From contig CAVQUX010000010.1 of the NCBI GenBank assembly GCA_963716925.1, positions 1,240,001 to 1,304,000 of the forward strand: a stretch of 64,000 bases of DNA, in the 5' to 3' direction. The stretch comes from DAISKN01 sp963716925 (GTDB lineage Bacteria > Acidobacteriota > Vicinamibacteria > Marinacidobacterales > SMYC01). Under the pieces are notes generated by a model. It ran no database searches. It had not been told where the DNA came from and worked only from the letters and a program-made list of their open reading frames with translations. Positions 19,857 to 29,362 of the stretch are shown in pieces; position 1 is the stretch's first letter, and every line of letters starts with the position of its first letter. A program made the translations under genes and the position numbers.

Positions 19857-20513
19857 ATGGGGACGAAGCCCTACCAGGAGAGGTTCATCGACCTGCTCGC
19901 CGAGAACGAAGTCATTCGCTTCGGCGAGTTCACTCTCAAGTCGGGGAGGAAGTCTCCTTACTTCATCAACGCCGGACAGCTCCGGACCGGCCGGGCCATC
20001 GCCGGCGTCGGACGCGCGTACGCCGAGCGGATCCGTGATGCGGGACTCTCGCCCGACGTCATCTTCGGCCCTTCGTACAAGGGCGTGCCCCTCGCGGTGG
20101 CGACGGCGATCGCGGTCTCCGAGGAAGGCCGGGACGTGGGGTTCTGCTTCGATCGAAAAGAAGCGAAGGACCACGGCGAAGGAGGGCTCTTCGTCGGGAC
20201 GCAGCCGGCGCCCGGGCAGAGCCTGGTGCTCGTCGACGACGTCATCACCTCGGGAGCCTCGATCGAGCAATCGGCAGCGCTCCTGAGAAAGGCGGCGGCG
20301 GTTTCGATTCTCGGCGTGGTGGTCGCCGTCGACCGGCAGGAGCGGGGACGCGAGAGGTCTACGGTCGCGGAGCTCGAGGAGGCCTTGGGAGCGCCGGTAC
20401 TGCCGGTCGTGAACGTGCGGCAGGTGGTTGCGCGCCTGAGTTCCGCGAAGGGGCTCGGCGCCGAGCAGAGGGCGAGAATCGAAGAGTATCTCGGCCGCTA
20501 CGGCGCGTCCTGA
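19857..20513 (+). CDS. pyrE: Orotate phosphoribosyltransferase
   Basis: Enzyme of 218 residues that joins orotate to PRPP in pyrimidine synthesis. The PRPP-binding motif is LVLVDDVITSGASIEQS, with the substrate loop DRKEAKDHGEGG and the N-terminal FGEFTLKSGRKSPYFIN. ATG at 19857 was chosen as the usual family start; ATG at 19845 is in frame and would add four residues. No strong ribosome site is visible for either. Confidence 0.95.
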   Translation: MGTKPYQERFIDLLAENEVIRFGEFTLKSGRKSPYFINAGQLRTGRAIAGVGRAYAERIRDAGLSPDVIFGPSYKGVPLAVATAIAVSEEGRDVGFCFDRKEAKDHGEGGLFVGTQPAPGQSLVLVDDVITSGASIEQSAALLRKAAAVSILGVVVAVDRQERGRERSTVAELEEALGAPVLPVVNVRQVVARLSSAKGLGAEQRARIEEYLGRYGAS

Positions 20514-20526
20514 TATCATCCAAGTC

Positions 20527-20982
20527 ATGGACGCGGAAGTGATCGCAGTCCTCGAAGCCAACGAGAGGTTCTATCGAGCGCTCAACGACCTCGATCTGGG
20601 GAGCATGGAACGGCTCTGGTCGCACGGCAGCTTCGTGCGCTGCGTCCATCCCGGCTGGGAGCTCATCGTTGGCTGGGAAGCGGTGCGCGCGAGCTGGGAG
20701 GGCATCTTCCGCGGGAGCTCCGGAGGTCCGGCGCACTCCGTCGAGACCGCGGACGTCACGGCCCACGTCGTCTCCGGCATGGGCTGGGTGAGCTGCATCG
20801 AGCGCATCGCGCTCCCGGGCCGGTCCGGCGGAATCACCGGCTCGGCCAGCCTCGCGGTAGCGACGAACCTGTTTCAGCGGGCTCCCGGAGAGAGCGAACG
20901 TTGGGAGATGATTCTCCACCACGCCTCGCTCATTCCTCTGGTCGTGGCCGAACCGATGGATACTCCAGAAGTCATCCACTGA
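20527..20982 (+). CDS. SnoaL-like / NTF2-fold protein
   Basis: Protein of 151 residues with a cone-shaped NTF2 fold pattern: ANERFYRALNDLDLGSMERL, WSHGSFVRCVHPGWELIVGW and the C-terminal WEMILHHASLIP. Family members are isomerases, hydrolases or binding proteins, and the reaction here is unknown. It begins 13 bp after pyrE and its stop overlaps the next start (TGATG at 20980-20984), so it is translationally coupled to the flavoprotein downstream. Confidence 0.75.
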   Translation: MDAEVIAVLEANERFYRALNDLDLGSMERLWSHGSFVRCVHPGWELIVGWEAVRASWEGIFRGSSGGPAHSVETADVTAHVVSGMGWVSCIERIALPGRSGGITGSASLAVATNLFQRAPGESERWEMILHHASLIPLVVAEPMDTPEVIH

Positions 20983-22355
20983 TGCCCGTGGCCGACCGGA
21001 TCCTCGTCATCGGCGGAAACGCGGCCGGAATGACCGCCGCTTCGCGCGCCAAGCGCCTCGACCCCTCGCTCTCGGTCACGATCCTCGAAGGCGGACCGCG
21101 CATCGCGTACAGCATCTGCGGGCTTCCCTTCGCTCTCGCCGGACGGGTGAGCTTCGAGGACCTCGTGCTCTTCACCCCGGAGACCCTCAGGAACGAGCGA
21201 GGGATAGAAGCCCGGGTGGCTTGCGAGGCAATCGAGATCCAGCCGTCGCAGAAGCGAGTCATTGCGCTGAACCGCGCGAGCGGGGAGCGCGAGACCCACC
21301 TCTACGACCGGCTCCTCCTCGCGACCGGCTACCGCCCGGTCTCACACGGCATCGAGGGAACGGATCTCGAGGGTGTTTTCACCGCGAGCCGGCTCGAGGA
21401 CGGCGAAGCGATCCTCTCCTGGATCGAGGCGCTCTCCGCGCGCCGCGCCGTCCTCATCGGAGGCGGGTACGTTGGTCTCGAGCTTTCCGAGGCCCTGATG
21501 GAGCGCGGTCTCGAGGTCACGGTCGTGGAGCGCTCGACGTCTCTCCTTCCGTTCCTCGATCCCGAGATGGCGCGGCTGGTCGAAGAGGAGCTCGAGCGAA
21601 AGGGAGCGCGGGTCTTGACCGGACGGGTCGTGAAGCGCATCGCCGGAACCTCGTCCGGTCGGGTCGAGGCCGTGGAGCTGGCAACGGGCTCTCTGCGGCT
21701 TCCCGCCGACCTGGTGTTCGTGGACGTCGGTGTGGCGCCGCGGGTCGAGCTCGCCGAGAGGGCGGGAATCCGCCTGGGTGCGAGCGGCGCGGTTGCGGTG
21801 AGCGAGCGGCTCGAGACCAGCGTTTCCTCGATCTATGCCGCCGGCAATTGCGCGGAGTGCACTCACCTCGTGACCGGCCGGCCGATGACGATCCCTCTCG
21901 GGACCGTGGCCGCGAAGCAGGGCAGGATCGCGGGAGAGAACCTCGCGGGACGCAGAAGTCGATTCGCGGGGGCTCTGGGGACGAGCGTGGTCAAAGTCCT
22001 GGGGGTGACCGCGGCGGCGACCGGTCTCTCGTCCATTGCCGCGGCGCGCGAGGGATTCCATCCCGTCTCCGCAGCGATCGAGGGCCGGTTCCAGGCGGGA
22101 TACTTCGGCTCCGGCGCGCCGGCGAAGGTGAAAGTGATTGCGGAACGGGAGAGCGGGCGGCTCCTGGGCGCTCAGATCGTGGGAAGCGCCGAGGGCGCGC
22201 TGCGCGTCGACGTTCTAGCGGCAGCCATTACCGCGCGGATGACCGTTCGCGACGCGGCGCAGCTCGATCTCGCCTACGCTCCCCCCTCGGGAGCGCTCTG
22301 GAACCCGATCCTGATAGCGATGAACGCGCTGTCGCGTCAGCTACCTGGCGAATGA
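20982..22355 (+). CDS. CoA-disulfide reductase / NADH oxidase-like flavoprotein
   Basis: Protein of 457 residues. FAD motif ILVIGGNAAGMTAASRAKRL, the single redox Cys in AYSICGLPFALAG (as in CoA-disulfide reductases), the NAD(P)H motif AVLIGGGYVGLELSEAL and a second FAD segment IYAAGNCAE are all present, followed by a C-terminal dimerisation domain. It probably reduces CoA disulfide, or oxygen or polysulfide, with NAD(P)H in the cytoplasm. The start is coupled to the NTF2-like gene; the 3' end overlaps the convergent Lrp gene by 15 bp. Confidence 0.88.
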   Translation: MPVADRILVIGGNAAGMTAASRAKRLDPSLSVTILEGGPRIAYSICGLPFALAGRVSFEDLVLFTPETLRNERGIEARVACEAIEIQPSQKRVIALNRASGERETHLYDRLLLATGYRPVSHGIEGTDLEGVFTASRLEDGEAILSWIEALSARRAVLIGGGYVGLELSEALMERGLEVTVVERSTSLLPFLDPEMARLVEEELERKGARVLTGRVVKRIAGTSSGRVEAVELATGSLRLPADLVFVDVGVAPRVELAERAGIRLGASGAVAVSERLETSVSSIYAAGNCAECTHLVTGRPMTIPLGTVAAKQGRIAGENLAGRRSRFAGALGTSVVKVLGVTAAATGLSSIAAAREGFHPVSAAIEGRFQAGYFGSGAPAKVKVIAERESGRLLGAQIVGSAEGALRVDVLAAAITARMTVRDAAQLDLAYAPPSGALWNPILIAMNALSRQLPGE

Positions 22356-22859
22356 CGCGGACTTGGACTCCGCCGGGAACTCCCGCACTTCGTCCTCGTG
22401 GGGAAGCGTGTGGCGGCTGATGGGCGAGGAAAGAATCACTGAAGTCTTCGTCGAGACGGTGCCCGGGGTGCTCTTGATTCTCTGAAGCACTTTCTCCAGG
22501 GTCTTGGGTGAACGGGTGAGGACGAACACGACGTAGGTCTCTTCACCCGCGACGCTGAAGCATTTCTGGATCTCCGAGATCTCGGAGAGATGTTTCTCGT
22601 AATCCGCCGAGGCGACCCGGGCATCGGTCACGATGGAAACCAGCGCGGTGATCTCGTAGCCGAGAGAGGCTGGATTGATGATGGCGGTATAGCCCTCGAT
22701 GATTCCGCTGCGCTCGAGCTTCTTCACCCGATCGTGCACCGTGGGCGCGGTGAGGCCGACCTGCGCCGCCAGCTCGGCGAACGTGCTCCGCCCCTTCGAG
22801 AGGAGCGCCGACAGGATCTTCCTGTCGGTGAAATCGATGGTTCCGTTCAGGAGGCTCAC
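22341..22859 (-). CDS. Lrp/AsnC-family transcriptional regulator
   Basis: Protein of 172 residues: HTH domain (DRKILSALLSKGRSTFAELA, then VGLTAPTVHDRVKKLERSG) and a RAM effector domain (VSIVTDARVASADYEKHL, KCFSVAGEETYVVFVL). It starts with GTG at 22859. Such proteins usually sense amino acids and regulate their own metabolic neighbours. About 20 extra residues follow the RAM domain. Confidence 0.9.
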   Translation of the reverse strand: MSLLNGTIDFTDRKILSALLSKGRSTFAELAAQVGLTAPTVHDRVKKLERSGIIEGYTAIINPASLGYEITALVSIVTDARVASADYEKHLSEISEIQKCFSVAGEETYVVFVLTRSPKTLEKVLQRIKSTPGTVSTKTSVILSSPISRHTLPHEDEVREFPAESKSASFAR

Positions 22860-22994
22860 GGGGTATCACTCGCCGTTAGAGGGGGGCAATGCTAGCCCCT
22901 CACAAAATAGAAAGCAACCCGCCGCGCCCGGCGGCCTGCTCCCCTCCCCTTGCCAGCGGTCCGATTTTGTGATTTGACGTCTCGGAGAACGTCG

Positions 22995-23588
22995 ATGAAG
23001 TCGTGCATCCTGGCCTTGGTGCTCGCGGCGACGCCGCCACTTCCCGCGCGGACCGACGAGACTTCGGTCCTCGTCGTCTATGATTCGCGCACCGGTCACA
23101 CGGAAAAACTCGCGCGTGCCGTCGCGGAGGGAGTGGGCCAGGTGAAAGGAGCCGTCGCAGTCCTTCGCCGACGCGACGAGGTCCGCGATGAGGAGATCCT
23201 GTCCGCTTCGGGGATCCTTCTCGGCTCTCCCGTCCACTGGGCCAGCCTCTCCGCGGAGAGCAAGGCGTTTCTGGACCGCGTCGGCCAGGTGCTGGTCGAG
23301 GCGAAAGAGCTCGGTCCGGGAACGACCTCGAGGACCCGCGCCGCCGGCGCCTTCGTGACCGGGGGTGCGATCTCGTCTGGAAAGGAGCTCGCGCGGCTTT
23401 CGATACTCGCCGCTTTTCTCAACATGCGGTTCGTGGTCGTCGGAGGAGAGGAGGCCGACGGCTTCGGGACTCTCGGCGCCCAGGCGACGACCGCGGGAAG
23501 CGATCCTGGTTTGAGCGAAGCCGAGCTCGAGGAAGCGCGGCGGTTCGGAAAGCGTTTTGCTTCGATGACGCTCGCGCTTGTACGGTAG
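22995..23588 (+). CDS. Exported flavodoxin / NAD(P)H:quinone oxidoreductase-like protein
   Basis: Protein of 197 residues. A probable signal peptide (MKSCILALVLAATPPLPA) precedes a flavodoxin fold with an FMN phosphate loop (VVYDSRTGHTEKLARAV), a GILLGSPVHWASLS loop and a GAFVTGGAISSGKEL loop, similar to WrbA. A periplasmic place for a flavodoxin is unusual, and the hydrophobic leader could instead be a poor annotation of the start. It ends 3 bp before the phosphatase gene, so the two are likely an operon. Confidence 0.8.
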   Translation: MKSCILALVLAATPPLPARTDETSVLVVYDSRTGHTEKLARAVAEGVGQVKGAVAVLRRRDEVRDEEILSASGILLGSPVHWASLSAESKAFLDRVGQVLVEAKELGPGTTSRTRAAGAFVTGGAISSGKELARLSILAAFLNMRFVVVGGEEADGFGTLGAQATTAGSDPGLSEAELEEARRFGKRFASMTLALVR

Positions 23589-23591
23589 GGT

Positions 23592-24365
23592 ATGACCAGC
23601 ACCCGCGAGTACCTCGACTTCGCGACCGACATCGCTTTTCGTGCCGGCCGCCAGGCGCTCTCCCATTTTCAGACCGGAGTCGAAGCGGACCGGAAGGCCG
23701 ACCTCTCCCCGGTCACCATCGCCGACCGCAACGGCGAGGAGCTCCTCCGCCGGCTGATTCGAGAGCGGTTTCCCGACCACGCCGTTGTGGGCGAGGAGTT
23801 CGGAGTCTCGGGCGACTCCCGTCATCGCTGGATTCTCGATCCCATCGACGGCACCCGCTCTTTCGTTCGCGGAGTGCCGCTCTTCGGAGTGCTCGTCGCT
23901 CTCGAGATCGAGGGCGAGTCCGTCGTCGGCGTCTGCTACCTTCCGGCGCTCGACGAGATGGTCGCCGCCGGGCGGGGCGAAGGCTGCCGATGGAACGGGC
24001 GCCAGGCGCGGGTGAGCTCGGTCGCTTCGCTCGAAGACGCGCTGGTGAGCCTCACCGAGCCCGCGAGTCTATCGGAGATTCACCCGTCGTTCTGGGAGAG
24101 GCTGAAGAAGAAAGCGGGGACGATTCGCGGCTACAGCGACTGCTACGGGCACGTTCTCGTCGCCACCGGCCGCGCCGAGGTCATGCTCGACCCGGTGATG
24201 AACCTCTGGGACAATGCCGCGCTTCTTCCGATCGTCGAGGAGGCCGGAGGGAGCTTCACCGACTGGAGCGGTCGCCGGACGATCGACGGCGGAAGCGCCA
24301 TCAGCACCAACGGCGCGCTGCGAGACGCCGTTCTAGCGCTCCAGGAGGGCGGCGGCCTCGCCTAG
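23592..24365 (+). CDS. Inositol-monophosphatase family phosphatase (HisN-like)
   Basis: Protein of 257 residues with all metal-binding motifs: VVGEEFG, WILDPIDGTRSFVRGVP and MNLWDNAALLPIVEEAGG. The sequence DPIDGTRSFVRG is typical of histidinol-phosphate phosphatases of the IMPase fold, so histidine synthesis is a reasonable guess; inositol-phosphate or 3'-phosphoadenosine phosphatase activity cannot be excluded. Its last 33 bp overlap the convergent M28 peptidase gene. Confidence 0.88.
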   Translation: MTSTREYLDFATDIAFRAGRQALSHFQTGVEADRKADLSPVTIADRNGEELLRRLIRERFPDHAVVGEEFGVSGDSRHRWILDPIDGTRSFVRGVPLFGVLVALEIEGESVVGVCYLPALDEMVAAGRGEGCRWNGRQARVSSVASLEDALVSLTEPASLSEIHPSFWERLKKKAGTIRGYSDCYGHVLVATGRAEVMLDPVMNLWDNAALLPIVEEAGGSFTDWSGRRTIDGGSAISTNGALRDAVLALQEGGGLA

Positions 24366-26402
24366 GAGGGACGTCGCTTTCTCGAAAGCGGTGACGAGCT
24401 CTCGCTCGTAGCCGTCGATCTCCTCCCACGCGCCGGCGTCGATCGCTTCCCAGATTCGCGGCAGCACCTCGTCGCGGTAGGTGGGCTGGGGCGCGTAGAT
24501 CAGGTGCTTGAAGAACGGCCGGCTCTTCAGGCCCCGATCCTCGGTGAGGGCCCTCTCGACCTCCATCAGGAGCGAGTTGAGCCGCGCTCGATTCCCGGGT
24601 GAGAGCGGCCGTTCGAACATTCGAGCCTCGAGCGAGAGCGCCCTTTCTTCCCAGCGCCGCGCGGCTTCGCGCGCCGAAGAAAGTCGGATCTCCCGCGCCG
24701 GCGCCGCTTTCTTCTCCACCTCGTCGAGATGGGCGAGGACGGCGCGGGCGTAAGCGGAGTAGCGCATCGGAAGAATCTCGACGTTCGCGCTCCGGTAGAG
24801 AAGGACGGCGAGGAAGCGGGAAAGAGCGGCGTTCTGGAGGAATCCCGGATTGGCGATGCGGCTCATCCAGAAAAAGTTGTCGTACTGGGAGTGGTACACG
24901 CCGTATGGTCCGTTCGAAGAGAGGTCGATGACGCTCATCCCGATGTTCTCCTGGAAGGCGGTGTAGTCGGTCGCGCCTACGATGCGGTCCACCTCCGGCT
25001 CGCTCGAGGGTGTGCGCGAACGCCAGGCGTCGTAGAACGTCGGAGCCGCCGGGTGAGGAACGAATCGGCTCACGTCCCTCAGGTAGTCCGCGAGCGCGGG
25101 CGTAGCGCCTCCGGAGAAATTCGGACCCGAGGCGGCGCTGTCGAGGTTCACGTACAGGACTCCGTCGCGGCGGAGCTTTTCGCGGAAGTCGACCGCCCAG
25201 CTCGTCGAGCCTCCGAGGAGATCCTCCTCGGCGTCCCAGTTCGCGAAGACGATCGTTCTCCGCGGACGAAACCCCTTCTTGACCGCGGTTCCGAGAGCGC
25301 GCGCGGCCTCGAGAAGCGCGGCGGTGCCGCTCGAGGGGTCGACGGCGCCGTGGCTCCATGCGTCGCGATGGTTGCCGGCGACGATCCACTTCTCCGGCTC
25401 CTCCGAGCCGGTGATCTTTCCGATCACGTTCCTCATGAGGCCGACCCGGTCCTCGTTCTTCACCCGGAGCCTCACCGTCACCGGACCGGGACCGATGTGA
25501 TAGGTGAAGGGTAGGGCCCCCTGCCACTCCCGCGGCGCCGCCGGTCCGGCGAGGCGGGACAGGATTTCCGAGGCGTCCTCGTGCGACATCGGAATCGAGG
25601 GAATCCGCGGGAGCTGGCGGTCCCTCTCCGGACCTTCCACCCAGGATCCGTCGGGGTTCTGCTTCCAGTGGAACGTGAACGGAATCGTCCCGTAGCCGAG
25701 CCAGTCATAGACGATCGAGCCCCACTGGATGTGGCTCGGCGGGCCCCACGGACCCCGAGGGTAAGTCTCCCCCCGCGCGTATCCATCGTCGGCGGGATCG
25801 GAGTAGATGATCGCCGCCGCGGCGCCGCTGGTCTCGGCGAGATGCACCTTGTAGCCGCGGTAGCTGTAGGGATTCGAGTAGCGCATCATCACGATCTTCC
25901 CGCGGAGATCGACTCCCATGTCGCGGAGCTTCGCGAAGTCCTCCGGGCTCCCGCCGTTCGCATAGACCGCCTGCGCTTCCACTTCGCCCGAGGCCGCGTA
26001 CTCGTGATAAGGGACGACCGCGGGGTTCGAATAGAGGTAGCTGTCCTTGTCTTCGGGGTGCGGGTCCTCCTTCAGCGTCAGCGAGAGCTCGACGGGCGAG
26101 ACGATCTCGACCGACGCCTCGCGGCCATAGCTGTAGAGCGCGGGAGTGTCGTGGAAGTGGACCTCTTCGAGGCCGTACTCGACGAAGCGATCGCGAACAT
26201 AGTCCGCGAGCTCCATGTTGCGCTCCGATCCCGCGGGGTGCGGCTCCTCGGTCAGGTAGAGCAGGTGCGCCCCGAACCCATCGGGCGTGGGGAGTGTGAG
26301 GAGGAGGCGCTCGGCTTCGAGCTCCGTGGCACTCTCTCCCGGGAAGAATCCCAGGGGAACGCTCTGGCCGAGAAGCAGAAAAACGAGGGCTGCGCTTTTC
26401 AT
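24333..26402 (-). CDS. M28 metallopeptidase, glutamate-carboxypeptidase II-like
   Basis: Exported protein of 689 residues. A signal peptide (MKSAALVFLLLGQSVPLG) is followed by a PA domain (VDLRGKIVMMRYSNPY, SGAAAAIIYSDP), then the M28 di-zinc peptidase domain with GNHRDAWSHGAVDPSSG, NWDAEEDLLGGSTSW and VYHSQYDNFFW, and a C-terminal helical dimerisation region. This order matches human PSMA-like peptidases. ATG at 26402 overlaps the amidohydrolase stop by 4 bp (ATGA), giving translational coupling. It probably trims peptides in the periplasm. Confidence 0.92.
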   Translation of the reverse strand: MKSAALVFLLLGQSVPLGFFPGESATELEAERLLLTLPTPDGFGAHLLYLTEEPHPAGSERNMELADYVRDRFVEYGLEEVHFHDTPALYSYGREASVEIVSPVELSLTLKEDPHPEDKDSYLYSNPAVVPYHEYAASGEVEAQAVYANGGSPEDFAKLRDMGVDLRGKIVMMRYSNPYSYRGYKVHLAETSGAAAAIIYSDPADDGYARGETYPRGPWGPPSHIQWGSIVYDWLGYGTIPFTFHWKQNPDGSWVEGPERDRQLPRIPSIPMSHEDASEILSRLAGPAAPREWQGALPFTYHIGPGPVTVRLRVKNEDRVGLMRNVIGKITGSEEPEKWIVAGNHRDAWSHGAVDPSSGTAALLEAARALGTAVKKGFRPRRTIVFANWDAEEDLLGGSTSWAVDFREKLRRDGVLYVNLDSAASGPNFSGGATPALADYLRDVSRFVPHPAAPTFYDAWRSRTPSSEPEVDRIVGATDYTAFQENIGMSVIDLSSNGPYGVYHSQYDNFFWMSRIANPGFLQNAALSRFLAVLLYRSANVEILPMRYSAYARAVLAHLDEVEKKAAPAREIRLSSAREAARRWEERALSLEARMFERPLSPGNRARLNSLLMEVERALTEDRGLKSRPFFKHLIYAPQPTYRDEVLPRIWEAIDAGAWEEIDGYERELVTAFEKATSLLGEAAALLER

Positions 26403-27769
26403 CGTCGTCCCAGGCTCTCCAGAATGCGGTCCTTGAGCTCGCGGGCCTTCGCGAGCACCTCCGCTTCGTCCACCGTCTCCATGCGCCGGTTTCGAACCAC
26501 GATCTTTCCGTTCACCACCACTGTCGACACGTTCCCGCCCTTCGCCGCGTAGACCAGGTGGGAGTAGACGTCGTAGAGCGGTGTGAGCTCGGGAGCACGG
26601 GTGTCGACCAGGACCACGTCGGCGAGCTTTCCCGCCTCGAGCGAGCCTACGCGGTCGGCGATTCCGAGAGCCTTCGCCCCTCCGAGGGTCGCCATGCGGA
26701 AGACGGTCTTCGCCGGCATCACCGTCGGGTCCTGGTGCACGAGCTTGTGGAGCTTCGCCGCCGTATCCATCTCCTCGAACATGTCGAGGTTGTTGTTGCT
26801 CGCCGGGCCGTCCGTCCCGAGCCCGACCGCGACTCCGGCGGCAAGGAGATCGGGAACGGGGGAGACACCGGAGGCCGTCTTCATGTTGCTCTCGGGATTG
26901 TGGGAGGTGGAGGCTCCGTAGCGGGCGATGGTGCGAATGTCTTCTTCGGAGAGCCAGATCGCGTGATGGAGGATCGTGCCCGGACCGAGGATGCCCGCGT
27001 CCGCGAGAGCGTCGATGGTGCGCTTCCCGAGCTTCTGCATCATCTGGTCGTTTTCTTCCGGCGGCTCGACGGCGTGGATCTGGAGGGGAACCCCGTACTC
27101 GCGCGCGAGATCGCGTGCCCGCTCGACGATCGCGAGGGGTGTGGTGTAGAGCGCGTGAGGCGCGACGGAGGGAATTATCAGAGGGTGGCTGCGGTAGCGC
27201 TCGATGAACGCCCGTGCCCCCGCGAGCGCCTCCTCCGGAGTACGGTAATCGGGCACGGGGAATCCGATGACGCTCTGGCCGAGAACGCCGCGAATTCCCG
27301 CCCGCTCCGTCGCCCGGGCCGCTTCCCCTTCGAACATGTACATGTCGACGTAGGTGGTGGTTCCGCTGCGCGCCATCTCGACGCAGCCGAGGAGCGTTCC
27401 CCAGTAGACGAACTCCGGCGAGACGTTCTTCGACTCCGCGGGGAAGATGTGGTCCTCGAGCCATTCGAGGAGCTTGAGGTCGTCCGCGATCCCGCGGAGA
27501 AGAGTCATGGCCGCGTGCCCGTGGGCGTTGATCAGGCCGGGGATGACGAGGTGACCCGCGGCGTCGATCGTCTCCCGCGCCGGAGGAAGGGGGGCCGTGG
27601 AATCGAGAACCGCGACGATGCGGTCGCCCCGGATCGCGACCGAGCCTCCCGAGAGCACTCGCTCCTCCGCGTCCATGCTGACGACCGTGCCGCCGCGAAT
27701 TAGAAGATCGACTTCCGTCGGGGCCTGTACGAGACTCAGAGCGAGAACGAGGATCATCATCGAATCCAC
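26399..27769 (-). CDS. Amidohydrolase, ATZ/TRZ-MtaD type, with exported N-terminus
   Basis: Protein of 456 residues: a hydrophobic leader (MMILVLALSLVQAP), beta-sandwich part, then the TIM-barrel metal motif PGLINAHGHAAMTLLRG, catalytic residues in QIHAVEPPEEN and the Asp in GLGTDGPASNNNLD. Relatives deaminate adenosine-type purines, S-adenosylhomocysteine or triazines. The leader suggests export, unlike most deaminases of the family. It overlaps the DUF218 gene upstream by 13 bp and the M28 peptidase downstream by 4 bp, so the three form one operon. Confidence 0.88.
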   Translation of the reverse strand: MDSMMILVLALSLVQAPTEVDLLIRGGTVVSMDAEERVLSGGSVAIRGDRIVAVLDSTAPLPPARETIDAAGHLVIPGLINAHGHAAMTLLRGIADDLKLLEWLEDHIFPAESKNVSPEFVYWGTLLGCVEMARSGTTTYVDMYMFEGEAARATERAGIRGVLGQSVIGFPVPDYRTPEEALAGARAFIERYRSHPLIIPSVAPHALYTTPLAIVERARDLAREYGVPLQIHAVEPPEENDQMMQKLGKRTIDALADAGILGPGTILHHAIWLSEEDIRTIARYGASTSHNPESNMKTASGVSPVPDLLAAGVAVGLGTDGPASNNNLDMFEEMDTAAKLHKLVHQDPTVMPAKTVFRMATLGGAKALGIADRVGSLEAGKLADVVLVDTRAPELTPLYDVYSHLVYAAKGGNVSTVVVNGKIVVRNRRMETVDEAEVLAKARELKDRILESLGRR

Positions 27770-28565
27770 CCCTGATAGCGGTAGTACAGAAGGCCGAGGT
27801 GCTCGTGGGTGAGGGCGCCGAAGGCCCGGACCCGCTCGTCGCCGCGAGCGGTTTCTAGGTTTTCGAAGTCGAACAGGGTCTCGACCGACGGCACCGAGAT
27901 GACTCGCACCCCCTGCGCTTCGAGCGCGAGGGAAGCACGCCTCGAGTGGCCGGGCGAGGTTACGACCAGCAGGCGCTCGAACCCGAGCTCGCGGACCAGC
28001 TCGCCGACGGCGACGGCTTCGTCATGAGTGTTGCGAACCGGGCCGACCGTCAGAACTTCGTGCGACATGCCGAGCGAGTCCATGATCTCGCAGGCGGCGT
28101 CGCGGTACCGCGGCCGGGGTGCGGGAAGCTCCGACAGCACCAGGCGTGGCGCCCATCCCTCGGCCAGGAGCTCCAGGCCCCCGAGGAGCCGGCTCATGGC
28201 AACGGTGGAGAGGTCGCCGTCGGCTTGCAGTCCCGAAGCGAGCACGAACACCGCATCGGCCTTCTGCAGCGGATCTTCTCGCGCCAACCCGATCACTCAT
28301 CCAGCGAGTGAGCGGCGTGAGAGCGACGAGAACCCAGAGCGAAGCGCCGCACGCGGCGGCGACGACCGTGAGCTTTTCGAGCCGCGCGAGCGCCGAGGAG
28401 CGCCCCCATCGCGGTCGAGGAGAGCACGACGAGAGCGCGATCCCCCCAGAAGGAGACGAGGGTCGCGAAATCGAGATCCTTGGCGACGAGCCCGAGAAGG
28501 AACCCGAAGGCGGCGCCGATGAAGACTCCTCGAACTCGCGAGCGCTTCGGGCGCGATTCACGCAT
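27757..28565 (-). CDS. DUF218 (YdcF/SanA-like) membrane protein, two frameshifts
   Basis: Read as one protein of about 268 residues. From ATG at 28565 there are two N-terminal membrane helices (FIGAAFGFLLGLVA; LVVLSSTAMGALLGA), then a frame change near 28396 to LARLEKLTVVAAACGASLWV and a third helix ending LTRWMSDR. A second change at 28288-28290 (one extra C on the plus strand) gives ARED-PLQKADAVFVLASG, where the DUF218 domain begins, with SELPAPRPRY and TSPGHSRRASLALEAQG. Such proteins are linked to envelope barrier function. Without the corrections only the GTG at 28296 would open the soluble part. It is divergent from the sigma gene. Confidence 0.7.
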
Positions 28566-28644
28566 TCGGGAGAAGTCTAACCGATCCTCGACCAACGCAG
28601 CCCGGGGCCGTTGTGTTATCCTTCTGCAAATCTCGAGGTCTTCC

Positions 28645-29355
28645 ATGCCGTTCCGGTTCGCGACGACGAGTTGGACGCAGGTGCTTGCGGCTCGGGAAGC
28701 TCCGTCGACCGAATCGCGCCAGGCGCTCGAAGGGTTGTGCCAGGCCTACTGGTATCCGCTCTACGCTTTCGTGCGCCGTCAGGGCCACGGCCCCGAGGAG
28801 TCTCGCGACCTGACGCAGGGATACTTCGCCCAGCTCCTGGAAAAGGGGTACCTCGAGGACTTCGATCCGTCCCTGGGAAGATTTCGCGTTTTCCTCAAGG
28901 CCTCGGTCAAGAACTTTCTGTCGAAAGAGCGCGACAAGGCCCATGCCTGGAAGAGGGGCGGGCACGCACGAATCGTTTCGCTGGACGCCGAGGACGTGGA
29001 AGGGCGCTATCGCTACGAGCCCGTGGACCGGCTGACGCCCGAAGAGATCTTCGAACGCCGCTGGGCGCTGACGCTTCTGGAGCGGGTTCTGGGGAAGCTC
29101 CAAAAGGAGTTCGAAGACTCAGGCCGAGGGGATGAGTTCGGGAAGCTCAAAGGCTATCTGACGGGAGAGGAATCCAAGGTTCCGTACCGCGAGGTGGCCA
29201 AGGATCTCGGAAGCTCGGAGCCGGCGGTTAGGACGTCGGTGCACCGGCTGCGCCAGCTTTTCGGAAAGCTCCTGCGGCAGGAGATCGCCGAGACGGTGGC
29301 GTCTGCGAACGAAGTGGACGATGAGATGCGGCACCTGCTTCGGGTGATCGCGTAA
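28645..29355 (+). CDS. ECF-type RNA polymerase sigma factor, kinase-linked type
   Basis: Protein of 236 residues. Sigma region 2 covers YWYPLYAFVRRQGHGPEESR and DLTQGYFAQLLEKGYLEDF, with the DNA-melting part SLGRFRVFLKASVKNFLSKE; region 4 holds the HTH (VPYREVAKDLGSSEPAV, RTSVHRLRQLFGKLL). This subtype is typical of Acidobacteria and Planctomycetes, is often encoded beside Ser/Thr kinases and has no classic anti-sigma factor; phosphorylation control is known for related ECF43 sigma factors. The kinase genes downstream share a promoter with AAC in the -35 and CGTC in the -10, as expected for an ECF sigma. That this sigma reads those promoters is inference. Its stop codon TAA is also the start of a TAACGTTT box. 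Confidence 0.9.
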   Translation: MPFRFATTSWTQVLAAREAPSTESRQALEGLCQAYWYPLYAFVRRQGHGPEESRDLTQGYFAQLLEKGYLEDFDPSLGRFRVFLKASVKNFLSKERDKAHAWKRGGHARIVSLDAEDVEGRYRYEPVDRLTPEEIFERRWALTLLERVLGKLQKEFEDSGRGDEFGKLKGYLTGEESKVPYREVAKDLGSSEPAVRTSVHRLRQLFGKLLRQEIAETVASANEVDDEMRHLLRVIA

Positions 29356-29362
29356 CGTTTCC

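Noticed and set aside
22915..22940. Hairpin CCGCCG/CGGCGG followed by T-rich sequence on the minus strand before the Lrp gene, a possible attenuator
   Set aside because: The T-run is interrupted and no leader peptide or alternative hairpin is seen; GC-rich hairpins of this size are common here.
28561..28644. ECF-like self-promoter of the sigma gene (TCTAACCGATCC)
   Set aside because: It lacks the GTTT part and a CGTC box at the proper distance, so autoregulation is not supported.
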